From: Flaveria trinervia
Taxonomy: Eukaryota; Streptophyta; Magnoliopsida; Asterales; Asteraceae
Length of the DNA: 64,000 nucleotides
Assembly (NCBI GenBank): GCA_025506515.1
Contig: CM046442.1
Coordinates: 64,861,340 to 64,925,339, forward strand
Reading direction: 5' to 3'
Part shown: positions 1 to 11,285 of the stretch, in pieces
Layout of the letters: each line of letters starts with the position of its first letter
Numbering within the stretch: the stretch's first letter is position 1
Program-made: the position numbers and the translations under genes
Notes under the pieces: model-generated
The model's database searches: none
Told to the model about the DNA's origin: nothing
What the model saw: the letters and a program-made list of their open reading frames with translations, nothing else

Positions 1-2033
1 ATCTTAGGTTCCATGAGGACCTTAGGTTGACCAACTTCTTCCGTATTGGTAGAAGGTGCAGTCAGCCTTTGAAGCTCTTCTGCTCCAAAGTAGATCATTG
101 CAGCATCATGGCTTGGCTGCTCAAAGGAAGATCTTAACAGAACTTGGTGAAGAGTCTATAGAGATCATTGAGTATCCTTGGATGAATCTAAAGAGTGACT
201 TGAGTTTTTCAGGCGCAAAGATGATGTGAGAGGAAGATGTTGAAGTAGAAGGCCGGCTCTATGGTTCCTTGTGTGTTTGTCTTTGAACATTCTCCACCTT
301 TTTGGTAGCATCATCTTGAGAGCTAGATGAGCTGGAGGAGGAAGTCAGGCAGACCTGAATAGGTACATCCCTAACAGACCTCTCTGTCTGTTTCTTAGCT
401 ACTTGAGCCTTGAGATTGTCAATCTCAAGTTGTTGAGCGGTAAACCTTGCCTCTAAAGTCCTAACTAGAGATTCCAGGTTTGAAACATTAGAAAGAAGAT
501 CTTGAATGAGGAGTTGCATGCTTTCCTCATCTTCTTTCGAAGAATCACGGGGAGATGAGGTAACATACCTAGTATGTTGAGCCTCACCACCAGATGTGGT
601 TTCTTGGCACCCTGGTTTCCCATGCTCAATGATGTCTTTTTCAGAGTTCAATGTTACCACTGTCCACAAGGTCCATTGAGGCACCTTTTGTAGTGGCAGG
701 TGAATCTACATGAGTCCCTTCCACATTAGTGGGACTCACCTCAGTTGTTGGATGCTGATGGGGGCTAGAGATAAGGGATTTCTCCGGGCTTTGTTGATCT
801 TGGAGAGGGTGTTGTAGATCAACTTCATTGCCATGGAGAGATGTTATCCCTTCATCAGTTTTAAATAGAAGGTCAGTGAAAGATAGGATGGGTAAACCTA
901 CTGACCCAGGACTTTGGTCAATGTCTACAGGCATTGAGCCTCTGGTGGGGCTGTCTGTTGTTGGCTGCTCAGGGGAGTATAAAGACTCACCCTGAGGGCT
1001 TTCAGCTTGGGTTATGGGCTCATGGGTCTGAGACTGAGGAGACTCAAGACCCAATTAAGGTCAAAAGAGAAGGATGGGGAGAGCTCTGACTGAGTGGGAG
1101 CCCATGTTTCCACTCTAGTCTTTTTTGATTGAACAGGAGGGGTTGTTCAATCAAAGTAGATTGAACAAGGGTTTGTTTGGGGCGTCTCTGATAAGTGATG
1201 GTGATGGGTGGAGAAGGTAGTGTTGGCATTGTGGGGGTAGTTGCTGGTGTGGGTTCATCACCTATGGGGTAAACAGGGATGTCACTAGGAGCCGTTGGCT
1301 CAGTCATACCTAGAAGAAGTGCAGTATCTCTTCCTGTGAAGTTGGTGGACACTCTCTTCAAAGTCTTAAAGATGGTCGGCCTCATTTGAGGAGCAGTCAG
1401 AGCAGCTGCGCAAACAAGCTTGCTCTGGTCCAGCTCGCAGTTGACTATGTGCTGGAGAAACCTGGGATACATGAAGAATGTGTCCTTTTGAAGATTTCAA
1501 ATGTGGTTAGTCAGCACCAATCTTGAATAGTTGAAGTGGAGGCATTTCACCAACCCATGAACTAGGCACCCAAGTTCATATGAGATTTGATCCCATCCCC
1601 TAGATTTGTTTGACAAGCAGTGAAGGACCACATGTAGAAGGAACTTCCATTTATACGAGAAGTTCATTTGTTGATAGTTGACGTGCTAACGTCTCCACCA
1701 TATCCCATTCGGAGATAAGAATTGTCCAAATCTGCTTTGGGGAATTCCGTTGGAGCGCCCTCATCATGAAGCTCTAGATGCTCCGTGATGATCTGTTCAG
1801 AAATGACCAACTCTTGGCCACAGATGCTCGATCGAATGACACGAACCCCATTTAGGGTTTCAATCTCACCATTTGCCTAGAATTCAGACATATGGTTTGA
1901 GTAAATTATGGGGTTTACAGTCAGAGCGGTGTAGTAAGAAGACTGGGTTAGAAAGGAGATGATATCTGAGAAGTCAGCATCTCTTGAAGAATCAAGAAGT
2001 GCGACTTGGTTGTGCTGAGGGTTGAAGGCCATT
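1..2033 (-). pseudogene. Element A accessory ORF3, 3'-truncated by the window
   Basis: The function is unknown. The start chosen (ATG 2033, MAFNPQHNQVALLD) matches the N-terminus of ORF3 in C and E (HNCVAYL), and the next 40 residues share the pattern D-x-x-I-x-x-L, then NP-x-IY. Many stops follow. From 1472 a frame begins MYPRFLQHIV, matching the YPRF-x-x-x-I segment of E. A proline/threonine-rich middle follows (641-1054), then a likely coiled coil with NLESLVRTLEARF (259-684). The frame 1-258 continues the protein. At least three frameshifts are present. Its position after pol equals that of the Sirevirus env-like ORF, but I see no clear signal peptide or fusion-protein features. Confidence 0.6.
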
Positions 2034-2668
2034 TGGAAATGTGAAAGAGGATGATTTGAGCTGGGTAAAGTTGAGTAGGAGAAATTTCTAGGGCAGTAAA
2101 ATTTTCAAGTAAGAAAATGAAATTGAGTAGTCGAGATTATTTAATAGATTGTGGAATGGCGGTAATGGGGTTAGGATAAGGTGATGTGATGGTTTAGTGG
2201 ATGAAATGATAATGGCGGTAAGGTAAAAATCAATTAAATAATTCGACATCATTAACAAAATCTTTGCTTTTTATAGTGTGGGGCCCAAGATATTTACGTT
2301 ACACAGTGAAATCTCTCTTCCGAGTGTAAAACATTTCCGAAGGTAACTTGTCTTCCGAAGGCAATTCTTACTTATGAAGCCAAAACATTGCTTCCGAAGG
2401 TTAGAGTTGCTTCCGAATAGAGAATTTTATGTTTCGGAAGTAGATCTGATATATAATCAATCGCTTCTTCCGAGACCAAAAATTCTTCCGAGAAGAAAGT
2501 TATCCTTTGAGAAATTTTGCTTCGAAAGATATGAGAATATCTTCCGAAGGTTAATTTCTCTTTGGAAGGAATTTACACTTAGAAAATTTCAGAGGGAATT
2601 TCTTGTAACATGGCTTAAATTGTATTGACACAAGACTTACATATAAAAGGTTTTCAAAAAAGATCAGA
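2034..2668 (-). promoter_or_regulatory. Element A pol-ORF3 spacer with TTCCGAAG array and TATA box
   Basis: This 635-bp stretch has no convincing gene. On the plus strand, 2310-2600 holds repeated CTTCCGAAG-type motifs, the same motif that fills the LTR U3 at 9370-9635. Toward ORF3 the minus strand has a TATAAA at 2270-2275, about 240 bases before the ORF3 ATG at 2033. I read it as a possible internal promoter for ORF3; this is inference. Confidence 0.5.
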
Positions 2669-3227
2669 TTAATCAATGTTTATCATCCCAATAGCTGTTA
2701 TGAGATACTTAAACCTTTGTTCATCAAAAGATTTGGTAAACAGATCAGCATATTGTTCATTTGAATCAACTTTGATTAACTTGATTAGATTTTTCTCATG
2801 AATATCTCTAATGAAATGATACATGATGTCAATGTGTTTAGTCTTGGAGTGCTTCACGGATTTACAGTAATGGGGATAGCACTGTTGTTGGCATATGGAT
2901 AGGAGTACTCATAAAGCTGAATCCATAGTCTAACATCTGATTTTGAATCCATAGCAGTTGAGCACAGCAGCTAGTAGCAACAATGTATTCAGCTTCAGCA
3001 GTTGATGTAGAGACACGGGATTGTTTCTTGCATTGCCATGAGATGATCCTTCCACCAAGAAATTGATATCCTCCTAATGTTGATTTCTTGTCAATATTGT
3101 AGCTTCCGTAGTCACTGTCAGAGTATCTATAAAGATTGAAATTCTTGTTTCTGGGATACCAGAGACCTAGTTTCCTAGCTCCTTTGAGGTATCTAAGGAT
3201 TCTCTTAACAGCAACTAGGTGAGACAC
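2669..3227 (-). pseudogene. Element A RNase H
   Basis: This is the Copia RNase H domain at the C-terminus of Pol. It shows AVKRILRYLKG, SDSDYG, KSTLGGYQFLG, ISW and the acidic motif TAEAEYI. A frameshift near 2862-2900 damages the expected DNNSAI segment. The last frame then reads KHSKTKHID to the stop at 2669, which is the normal end of Pol. Confidence 0.82.
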
Positions 3228-3239
3228 CTTAGGAGCAGC

Positions 3240-4483
3240 CTAATATCTTGCACAAATACAAGTAGCAAACATGATATCCGGTCTACTAGTTGTTAGATAC
3301 ATCAAAGAACCAATAATTGCCCTATACTGATGTTGATCAGTATCCTCCCCCTCGAGATCAGGACAAAGATTATGGTTTCTGGGTATGGGTGCCTTGGCAG
3401 GCTTGCAATCCTTCATCTCAAATCTTTCTAAGATGTCAGAGACATATTTAGATTGATTAATGAAGAACCCTTCCTTCAGTTGCTTTACTTGAATTCTAAG
3501 GAAAAAGTCCATTTTGCCTATGGAGCACATCTCAAAATTCTTCCTCATAATGCTCTCAAAGTCCTTGCACATTTGGTCATTTGAAGAACCAAATATGATG
3601 TCATCAACATAAACTTTTACGAGTAAAATGTCCTTTCCAGACTATCTAATGAAGAGAGTCTTATAAATGGTACCTCTAGTATAGCCATTCTTCAGAAGAA
3701 ACTGAGACAGAGTCTTATACTACAGCCTAGGTGCTTGGTGCAGCCCATATAGAGCTTTATCAAATTTGCACACATAGTTGGGGTGTTGTGGATCTTCAAA
3801 TCCTGGAGGTTGGCATACATAGACTTCCCTACCTATATCCCCATATAGAAAAGCACACTTGACATCAAGTTGGTATACTGTGAAGTCTTTAGATGCAGCA
3901 TAAGAAAGGAAGATCCTATCTGCCTCAAGTCTTAAAAGACATCAGTATAATCGATTCCTTCCTGTTGAGTGTATCCTTGAACCACAATTCTTGCCTTATT
4001 CTTGATTATCAAGCCTTTATCATCTCTCTTGTTTCTTAAAACCCATTTGGTGCCTATAGATACTTGACCAGATGGTAGCGGACAACGGTTCCATACCTTC
4101 TGTCTCTTGAATTGAAGCAGCTCCTCTTGCATTGATTCAATCCAGCTACTATCTTTAAAGGCATCTTCTACCTTTTTGGGTTACATCTGAGATAGAAAGC
4201 ATGAGTACAAACTAATGTTCCCTTGATGAGTCTGTCCTCTTGTTCTCACACCATGAGAGACATTCCTTATGATGTTCTCAGGTGGATGAGTGTTATGAAT
4301 CCTAAGATGAGGAATCACTTCCAGTTGTAGAGATAGATCCAGGTTAGACATAATCTGCTCAACAACTAGAACACTCTGTCTAGCTGCTGTTTCAAAGTCA
4401 TTCAATGAGGACTGATTGAATGAATGAGAAACATCATCAATAGTTGGCTGTGAAGTAGTATTAACAGTTGCCTGTTCCTTCAA
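3240..4483 (-). pseudogene. Element A reverse transcriptase
   Basis: This is an RVT_2-type reverse transcriptase with its leader region. Recognisable parts are IGTKWVLRNKRDD near 4060, CQPPGFEDPQHPN near 3800, the catalytic box YVDD at 3600-3611, and IIGSLMYLTTSRPDIMFAT near 3290. The frame is broken by a frameshift near 3930 and by TAG codons near 3643 and 3731. YVDD itself is preserved. The element could not make this protein in one piece. Confidence 0.83.
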
Positions 4484-4707
4484 AATACTACTTCCTTCTG
4501 CCTGGTGTTATGGTGGATCACCTGATGAGTTTTGACGCTCAGTAGGTGATTCACTTGTTGAAGCTTCACTATTCCTTGATAGAGTTACACTATCGGATCT
4601 ATGAATAGTGGAAGCTTGATGTTTTGCAGCACTTGGAGAATTTGGTCTAGGCCTGGGAAGCTCAAACAGTTGATCATTAGTAGCAGCATCAACATCATTT
4701 TGAGCAC

Positions 4708-5846
4708 CTATTCCAGCTGAAACATTCTCACAAGAGGGTTAGAATAGTTTGGAAACAATTCTAAATTAAAGATGTGATCAGGTCCATTCCCCCTAACATA
4801 AGGAGTGTGCTCATTAACAACTATATTGGATGAATCCTCAAATTGTTGATTCTTAATGTTATATACTCTGTAAGCTTTGGAGCTAGAAAAGTATCCAACA
4901 AAAATAGTATCATCCGACTTTTTAGGAAATTTTGCTAAATTGTCCTTTGTGTTAAGTATGGTACACCTGCAGCCAAAGGACTTTAGAAAGCCAATGAACG
5001 GTGGCCTCTTGTTCCATAGCTCATAAGGGGTTTTTCCATGGGGCTTAACTACAAGAACTCTGTTCTGCACATAGCTTGCAGTGCTGACTGCCTGTGCCCA
5101 GAATGTTAGAGGTAGCTTTGAATCAGCTAACATAGTTCGAGCAGCCTCAATAAGTGTCCTATTCCTCCTCTCAGCAACATCGTTTTGTTGAGGAGTTCTG
5201 GGAGCACTGTATTGTCTGGCAATCCCTTTTGAGTTACAGAATGAGTCAAGAACGAAGTTTTTAAACTCAGTGCCTTGATCACATCTAATTATTGTAACCT
5301 TGTGATCAATTTGATTTTCTATTTTAAGAATAAAAGATTTTAATGTTTTAGAAGTTTCATCTTTAGTTCTTAAAAAGAATACCCAGGTGAATCTTGAAAA
5401 ATCATCAACTATCACAAGGCAATATGATTTCCTTCCAATGCTCATTATACTTGTGGGACCAAGAAGATCCATGTGCAATAAGTGCAATGGAGTAGTGATA
5501 GAGTTAAGACAATGGATTTATGAGACGTCCTGTGTTGTTTCCCTTTCAGGCATGCAACACAGTTGTCTTTGCCGAAAAACTCATTTTTAGGCAAACCATG
5601 TACCAAGTTATTTTTAGCCAATTTATTCATTGTCTTAAAATTTACATGACACATACGTTTATGCCACAGCATTGACTCATCACTATCAGGTTTGGAAAGA
5701 AAGCATGATACTTCACCCATTGGGGAAGTATTGTTCATATCAAGCTTGTACATATCCCCTTTCTTGGGAGATCTAAGAAGCACCAATTCCGGAGGAATTG
5801 TCATCCCTGGTTCGAGGATAATGCACTCATGTTCTTTGAAAAGCAT
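4708..5846 (-). pseudogene. Element A integrase
   Basis: The segment encodes the zinc-binding and catalytic domains of a Copia integrase, which would insert the element cDNA into the chromosome. The N-terminal HHCC finger is visible as WHKRMCH followed by CVAC. The catalytic triad is intact: D in HMDLLGP (5467-5469), D in RCDQGTEF (5278-5280) and E in DVAERRNR (5170-5172), with 35 residues between the last two. Two overlapping frames near 5445-5487 show a small frameshift. The C-terminal part contains the family motif VGYFSSSKAYRVYN. A proline/serine-rich stretch leads into the RT. Confidence 0.85.
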
Positions 5847-5925
5847 TGGTGCTTTTGATCACAGAATTGAGAAAGACTTAACAGGTTGTGTTCAAGTTGT
5901 TTGATAAAGTTAACTTTGACAACTG

Positions 5926-6204
5926 TTAACATACCATTGGATATACTCCCTGTGCCAAAAATATATCCTCCAGCCTCACCTCCAAACTGGACAGGACCTT
6001 CATCATAATGTTGAAATTTTTAAGGAGAGATCTGTTCCCTGTCATGTGCCTAGAGCATCCACTATCTACAATCCATACATTGTCGTTCTTGTCAAATGGA
6101 TGTTCTTGCACATAAGATGAGATTTCAGTTTTTTTAGATACCCAAGCCTTGCTGGTCTTAGGTTCTTCCAAGATAATGACATGAGTGAACCAAATGATAT
6201 GCAT
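5926..6204 (-). pseudogene. Element A aspartic protease
   Basis: The segment encodes the retroviral-type protease that would cut the Gag-Pol polyprotein. The active-site motif WIVDSGCSRHMTG is intact, with the catalytic aspartate at about 6064-6066. The frame then loses similarity to the family after roughly 60 residues and stops at 5926, so the flap region is damaged or frameshifted. Confidence 0.78.
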
Positions 6205-7203
6205 GGGGGTTTAACATAGGTCTTTGAAGAAGAGGTTTGGGCTGCAGCATCTTCCTTGATCTTCCAGTCCACCCTTTGGCTGATCTTGGAGGATGAGCTT
6301 GTTGAATCTTTTGTAGCATGGTCTTGTTCCGAAGCTTCTTTCCTTTCGGAAGAAGTCCTCACCACCTTTTCTTCCGAAGCAGTCTTCTTTTGGGATCGTT
6401 TCAAGGCAGGTTTCTTGTTCTTCTAAACCTTAGCGTCTCTTGCTTCCGAAGCCATTTTCCCTTCAGAAGGAGTTTCTTCCGAAAGCAACTTGGCTTTGGA
6501 AACTAGCTTTCCCTTCTTCAACACTTGAACCGTATGGAAGGGTCCAAATGTGAAACCTTCCCTGACTCCTCTTTCTAACATTATTTGCATAATGTGTGCT
6601 TGCAGGATTATAGTAACAATCTTTTCCCATGTGATTTTGCAGGCCACACATGATGCATGTAATGTTAGTCTTTTGGGAAAGTGAGGGTTGTTGTTTCTTG
6701 GTTTTCTTTTCTTCATCAGCAACTTTTCCCTTTAACTTCTAATCCTTTGGTAGGACAGGAATGCTGGTATTACATTCCTTTCCTGAATCAGAAGTTCCTA
6801 ACACTTGGAATCCAGCTAAGACAAAGACACCCTTCTGTTTAGGGTCAATTTTCAGTTTGGATTCAACCACTTTCTTCGCAGTTCTCCTGGCAGGTTTAGC
6901 TCAGCTTCTTCTGGCTTTAGTGCTTAGGATTTGATCATCACAGGAGGTGATGGGTACATCTACCTGTTCCTTCCCTGTGGTGGCCACTATTGGTGCCTCA
7001 TCCTTCAACTCTGGAAAGAAAGGGTCAAGTTGAAACCTCTTGCTCTTCAGTACTACGTCTAGGCTGTCTAATAGACTCATAGAAATATGGTGGAGCAATT
7101 CATTGGTTCCCAACCCTCCTTTGTTCTTATAACAGAGTTTGGAATAGGGGGATGATGCAAGAATAGCTTGGAAGTTCTGCTTAGAGATAGCATGCTTCCT
7201 CGC
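6205..7203 (-). pseudogene. Element A gag-protease linker with second zinc knuckle
   Basis: The gag frame continues past stops at 7204-7206 and 6901-6903 into a lysine-rich linker. An intact second zinc knuckle, CIMCGLQNHMGKDC, lies at 6616-6657, about 340 codons after the first. Between 6320 and 6500 the coding DNA contains several copies of the TTCCGAAG motif found in the LTR and in the spacer of this element; there it encodes glutamate/serine-rich peptide such as SSERKEASEQ. Frames overlap around 6400-6460, showing at least one indel. Linkers of this kind are fast-evolving in Copia polyproteins. Confidence 0.65.
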
Positions 7204-8751
7204 CTAAGCCTTAGCAGTGACAAGATGGGCTTGAGCCTCAGACAATTTGGATATCAGATCCTGGATTTGAGTCTTGTAGTTGGTGTCCTCATGTTTCAAA
7301 TGAGATACAGTTTTCCATAACTCATCAATTTTCTTTTGATAGTGAGATTCAGCTCTTTTAAAATCAGATTTTAGAATATTTAAAGACTCAATGTCAGATC
7401 TGATTTCCATATTGTAATCCTGAGAGAGTTTAACTTTAGCTATATAGGCTAGAGTGAAGATGTGTTCATATACCTGGGCATCATCTGTTCCAGTCATGAG
7501 AGCTTGAGAAAGAGTCACATCCTCTACCATGAAGCTCCGGTCAACATCTAGAGCCATTGCGGTTGTTTCAGTGGACTTCTCAGTGGGCTTTGAGGTTGAG
7601 GGATGTGTGGAGGCCTGTGGGGTTCTTGAATCGGTCATGGGAGCCTTGTATTCCCTTGCAAAATGACCCAGTTGGTTACAGTTGTAACACTTTGCCTTGG
7701 TCTTGTCGAACCCGAAGTTACTAGTAGTTGGGTTTTGAGGGAAATGCCTTCCAGTTCTATTAAATAACTTCTTTGCCCCATAAGTTAAGAGAGCCATTTG
7801 ATGGAAAATGTCCACGTACTCTACGTCATCTGGGCTAAAACACTCAAGATCATCAAAGCTGTATTGAAAATCTCCTGAGTGTCCACCTCCTAAAACAAAG
7901 GCACAACTTTCTTGGAAGGGATGGTGTTGAGCCTGTTGAGACCTTGGAGTCTCAGGATAAGTGATATAGGGACCAGAAGAGCAGGATGGCTGCTGATAAG
8001 TCAGGAAATGATGAGGTTGAGGGGTTAATGAGCCTTGAGCAACCATTAAAGCGTTGCTAGCATGAAGACTCACGGGTCGGCTTGTTTGGTTGCCCTTCTT
8101 ACTCTCCATCTCTAGACGGTATCCATAAAGGATGCCATAGAGCTCAGTCATGGAAAGAGTGTTCAAGTTTTCTATTCTCTTGATAGAGACACAGTAGAAT
8201 GTCCACTCATTTGGAAGAGCACTCATGAACTTTCTGGTGAGATCTCTAAGTTCAGGAGTGATCTTCAAAGACTGAAGGGCAGAGATAAGATCCATGTACC
8301 TGAAGTACTGTTGGCTGAGGGTCTCTCCAGCAATATGAGTGAAGTTCTCGAACTATTGCTTCAATGAGTCCTTCTTTGAGTAGTTGGAGCATGAGTACAT
8401 CTGAGCAAGTTCATCAAACAATTCTTTGGCAGTCTTGCAATGCTCAAACCCCACCATAGTAGAGTTCGGTATCGCAGTCATGAGAATAGTCATAGCATTG
8501 CTATCGAGGTCCATCTTCTTTCTGTGTTCATCAGAATAGTCCTCGACAGCTTTCTCTATCATGGCACTGTTTCCACCAGGTGAAGCCACCTTTGGCTTGT
8601 ACGGTCCATTGACAATAGAGTTCCACATTTTGTTGTCTTGGTATCTAATGAAGCCTTCCATTCTTCTACTCCAAGACCTGAAGTTATCAGGGGTGATGAT
8701 GGGTGCTTTGGTCATCGTCCCCATCTTTACTTTAGATTTGTTGAGGGCCAT
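7204..8751 (-). pseudogene. gag: Element A gag (capsid part and first zinc knuckle)
   Basis: This frame would encode the Copia structural protein that packages element RNA in the cytoplasm. The chosen ATG at 8751 (MALNKSKVK) is preferred to 8817, which lies only 12 bases from the PBS. The N-terminal part has the UBN2-type signature around NFRSWSRRMEGFI. A TAG at 8353-8355 interrupts the frame, which continues unchanged beyond it. A zinc knuckle at 7648-7689 reads CYNCNQLGHFAREY, so the final cysteine of the CX2CX4HX4C pattern has become tyrosine. The C-terminal 80 residues look like a coiled coil. A second in-frame stop falls at 7204-7206. Confidence 0.8.
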
Positions 8752-8828
8752 TAAGTGAGTGGGTGGTAGGGAGGAGTGAAAAACAGGTTGATTTGGATGG
8801 TTAGATAACGTAATCAAGAGCCTGAGAA

Positions 8829-8840
8829 GCTCTTATACCA
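8829..8840 (-). other. Primer-binding site of element A
   Basis: The minus strand reads TGGTATAAGAGC, one base away from TGGTATCAGAGC, the usual initiator tRNA-Met primer site of plant Copia elements. It lies two bases inside the LTR end. Confidence 0.8.
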
Positions 8841-8842
8841 AT

Positions 8843-9706
8843 TGCAGGATCGGTGTTTGTCACTTAAACACAATGTTTTTCTCTCAAACTCACCTAGAAT
8901 CACACTCGGGTAAGAATCAATAAGAGTTGATCGCAATATGAAAAGTAACTAAGAACACAAAAAGATAATTTTCAAGATACTTTTATATATTGATTCTCAA
9001 CTCAAGATATAAAGACTCTTACAAGAAGATAATAATCTTACCTCTATGAGTTACAAGGAGAACCTATATATAATACTATCTACAGCCGGATATACTTTGA
9101 TACCAATTGGGATCCTTTCGCTAAAGCCTATACTACAAGAAAATAGTTAAGGTATCTCGGATAAAGTCTTATCTGAGATTTGGTAGTCAGGATATGTCCC
9201 TGACTTACCTTTTGTCACCAACTAAAGATGGCAACTGTACGATCATGAAAAGGTAAATAGTGGAATAAAGTATGGTCAACAATATGGTTCTTTAGGTAGA
9301 AGCCATGCTGTATCAGAAGTCTGCAGCGGAGTGTCAGAGACCATACTTGTGTCCACTGGTTATAGTAGTGTCTTCCGAAGGTTAAATGGCTTCGGAAGAG
9401 TAAGTACTTCCGAATCCACTTTATACTTCGGAAGAGACTGCTTCTTCCAAGGCTTGGAGACTTCTTCTTTTTCTCATACCTCAGAATTGGTCTTTACTTT
9501 ATTCTTCTAAGTCTTGAACTTAGGAAGAATGCATTTGTCTTCGGAAGTAGAATTCTATCTTCAGAAGTTGGACTTTCCCTTTGTCTTCGAAAGAACTCTA
9601 CAACCTTCGGAAGTTTCATGATAAGCTTCGGAAGCCTTTGCATGCAGCACCAAAATAACTTAAGTGATATAATTTTGGTTGCATTAGCCTTCTTCTTGAT
9701 CCAACA
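8843..9706 (-). repeat. 5' LTR of element A
   Basis: On the minus strand this 864-bp block starts TGTTGGATC and ends next to the PBS in a CA dinucleotide, as LTRs do. The start resembles the TGTTGGACC start of the C and E LTRs. A TATATATA stretch at 9065-9072 is the likely promoter TATA box. The U3 part (9370-9635) holds many copies of CTTCCGAAG or its complement. The partner LTR is not in the window, so the ends are inferred from the termini and the PBS only. Confidence 0.72.
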
Positions 9707-10593
9707 ATCATGCATCAACTGAAGTGAAACTTTAGAAGTTTCAACATTCATCTCAGCAATATGAGAAATTATTGAAGTTTCATATTGAATCAAAGAACCG
9801 ATATGTTTTGGGATACAATGCTATTGCATCTCTAATAAATTATAATTATACAACCTTACCTAAAACAATGACAACCAACTTGTCAAATCATTGTGTGCCA
9901 TGCGCCAAGTTTGCAACAATATCTAATTAACAAGTTAATAATAATGAATCTACGGTGAGTGAAACTGAGTCTTTTGAATTAGATAAAATTAAACAAAATG
10001 ACTTAGAATTGGACTTTGATGAGTGTGATGACTTGGATGATTACGATTAACAAGATGATGATCAACTTGACATTGGTAAAAATTTTGCATTTGAAACAAT
10101 CATTCCCAATGTTCTTGAAGAAACAAAGTTGCCATATCATCCAAAACAAAGAAACATGTTGAAGACTATTTGCAAGAGTATAGCTCAGCTAAATTAAGGT
10201 CTTCAAGAACTTCATCAGCAACAAAAACCTTCAACTGAAGTAATTGAAAAGTATACATCTACCGAAGAAGTACACACATCTTCCGTAGAAAAGGGAAAGA
10301 ATAAAATATAAGCAAAACTTCTCCGAAGACGAGAAATCTTTTAGTAGTAGATTTGCAGAAAATCGAATCTACTGAATTAGTAGAAGATCTACGGAAGGCA
10401 AAAGCAACAATCAACAAGAAAACAAACCAGAAAACTATGAATATTAAGGAGCAGAAATCAGCAAATGGTAAACAAGAATCCTTTGATAGTGTGTTAGGGA
10501 AAGGCAAGGATATATGAACTATAATTTGGAAAAAGATTTGAAGCCTCAAAAGATGCAAAAGAAGAAGAAAGTGATTAATTCAGATAAAGAATC
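9707..10593 (+). pseudogene. gag: Element G gag, left fragment (Copia, plus strand)
   Basis: This is part of an older Copia gag, interrupted on the left by A and on the right by B. Frames read YVLGYNAIA near 9800, a motif usual near gag-linker regions, then an acidic stretch (DLELDFDECDDLDDYD) near 10000-10050 and a lysine-rich end (KKKKVINSDKES) reaching the B insertion. Several stop codons are present. The reading frame KES resumes after B, which shows that the two fragments were one gene. Confidence 0.6.
10589..10593. repeat. Target-site duplication of element B (left copy)
   Basis: GAATC here is repeated exactly at 22674-22678 on the other side of element B. Five-base duplications are usual for Copia integration. 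Confidence 0.9.
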
Positions 10594-11285
10594 TGTTAGG
10601 ATCTGGTATTTGACCAAACACCAACTGATTAACGTGTTAAACCAAACCAAATAGTGTGGAATCCTATTGATTGGTGATCCAATCAGTGAGAACGCATGTA
10701 GACACAATAATGTATTGAATCTAACGTCAAGAATCGATTAGGAATCAATCTACAACATTCTATGAATGTCGAGTACGAACTTAGAGGCTTCTGGATGGCT
10801 AGGGTACGTCAGGAGTCGAAGTGGATTGAATGCTTACGTTTTTCCACAAATTAGGTGGTATTTATCGGTTAGGGTTGCTCATTCGGGCGACTGAACCATT
10901 AGCATGGTTCATTTGTGCGATTGAGCCATGCGGTTTATCCATTCACACAACTGAGTGTTCAGTCATGCGACTGAGTCAGACGCTTGAAGTTGTTCAGGCG
11001 TATGAACTATTTAGGCGCATAGACACTCAGTCGCATGGCCATTTGGACGCATGAGAACTTCACTTCACTAAGTTTGAATGTATTCAATATTATAACATTA
11101 TGTATAACACTTCAAACAATCACAAACCTATATAATCAAGTCAATATGCATTAAACAACTCATTAATGAAATATTAAACATTATAGACACAACCAACATT
11201 TTGTATTTCATGAAGTACCCATTATTACATAAGTGTAAGACATATTACATTCAGATCAGGATCTAGGTACATATATGTATCAACA
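10594..11285 (-). repeat. 3' LTR of element B
   Basis: This 692-bp LTR starts TGTTGATAC and ends CCTAACA on the minus strand. The TATA box is GATAAATA at 10859-10866. Upstream of it (10880-11060) lie repeated variants of CATGCGACTGAG. The polypurine tract borders it and the duplication GAATC flanks its other end. Confidence 0.88.

Larger units (their letters stand above)
1..9706 (-). mobile_element. Element A: Sirevirus-like Ty1/Copia retrotransposon, partial
   Basis: Reading leftward from the 5' LTR, the order is PBS, gag, protease, integrase, reverse transcriptase, RNase H, spacer and an accessory ORF3. Integrase before RT is the Copia order. The tRNA-Met type PBS and an extra ORF after pol are features of the Sirevirus (SIRE/Maximus) lineage. 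The element is old: gag, pol and ORF3 all carry in-frame stops and frameshifts. Its 3' LTR lies outside the window, so the target duplication cannot be checked; the five bases beyond the 5' LTR are ATCAT at 9707-9711. It sits inside the gag of element G. Confidence 0.88.

Noticed and set aside
1..2033. ORF3 as a true retroviral envelope gene
   Set aside because: Position fits the Sirevirus env-like ORF, but no signal peptide, furin-type site or transmembrane helix is visible in any copy here, so I left the function as unknown.
9370..9635. TTCCGAAG array as heat-shock elements
   Set aside because: Heat-shock elements need TTC and GAA separated by two bases; here the spacer is one base in nearly all copies.
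10259..10558. Minus-strand hydrophobic open frame resembling a membrane protein
   Set aside because: It lies antisense to the gag of G, where lysine-rich coding sequence gives hydrophobic reverse frames; no family motif.
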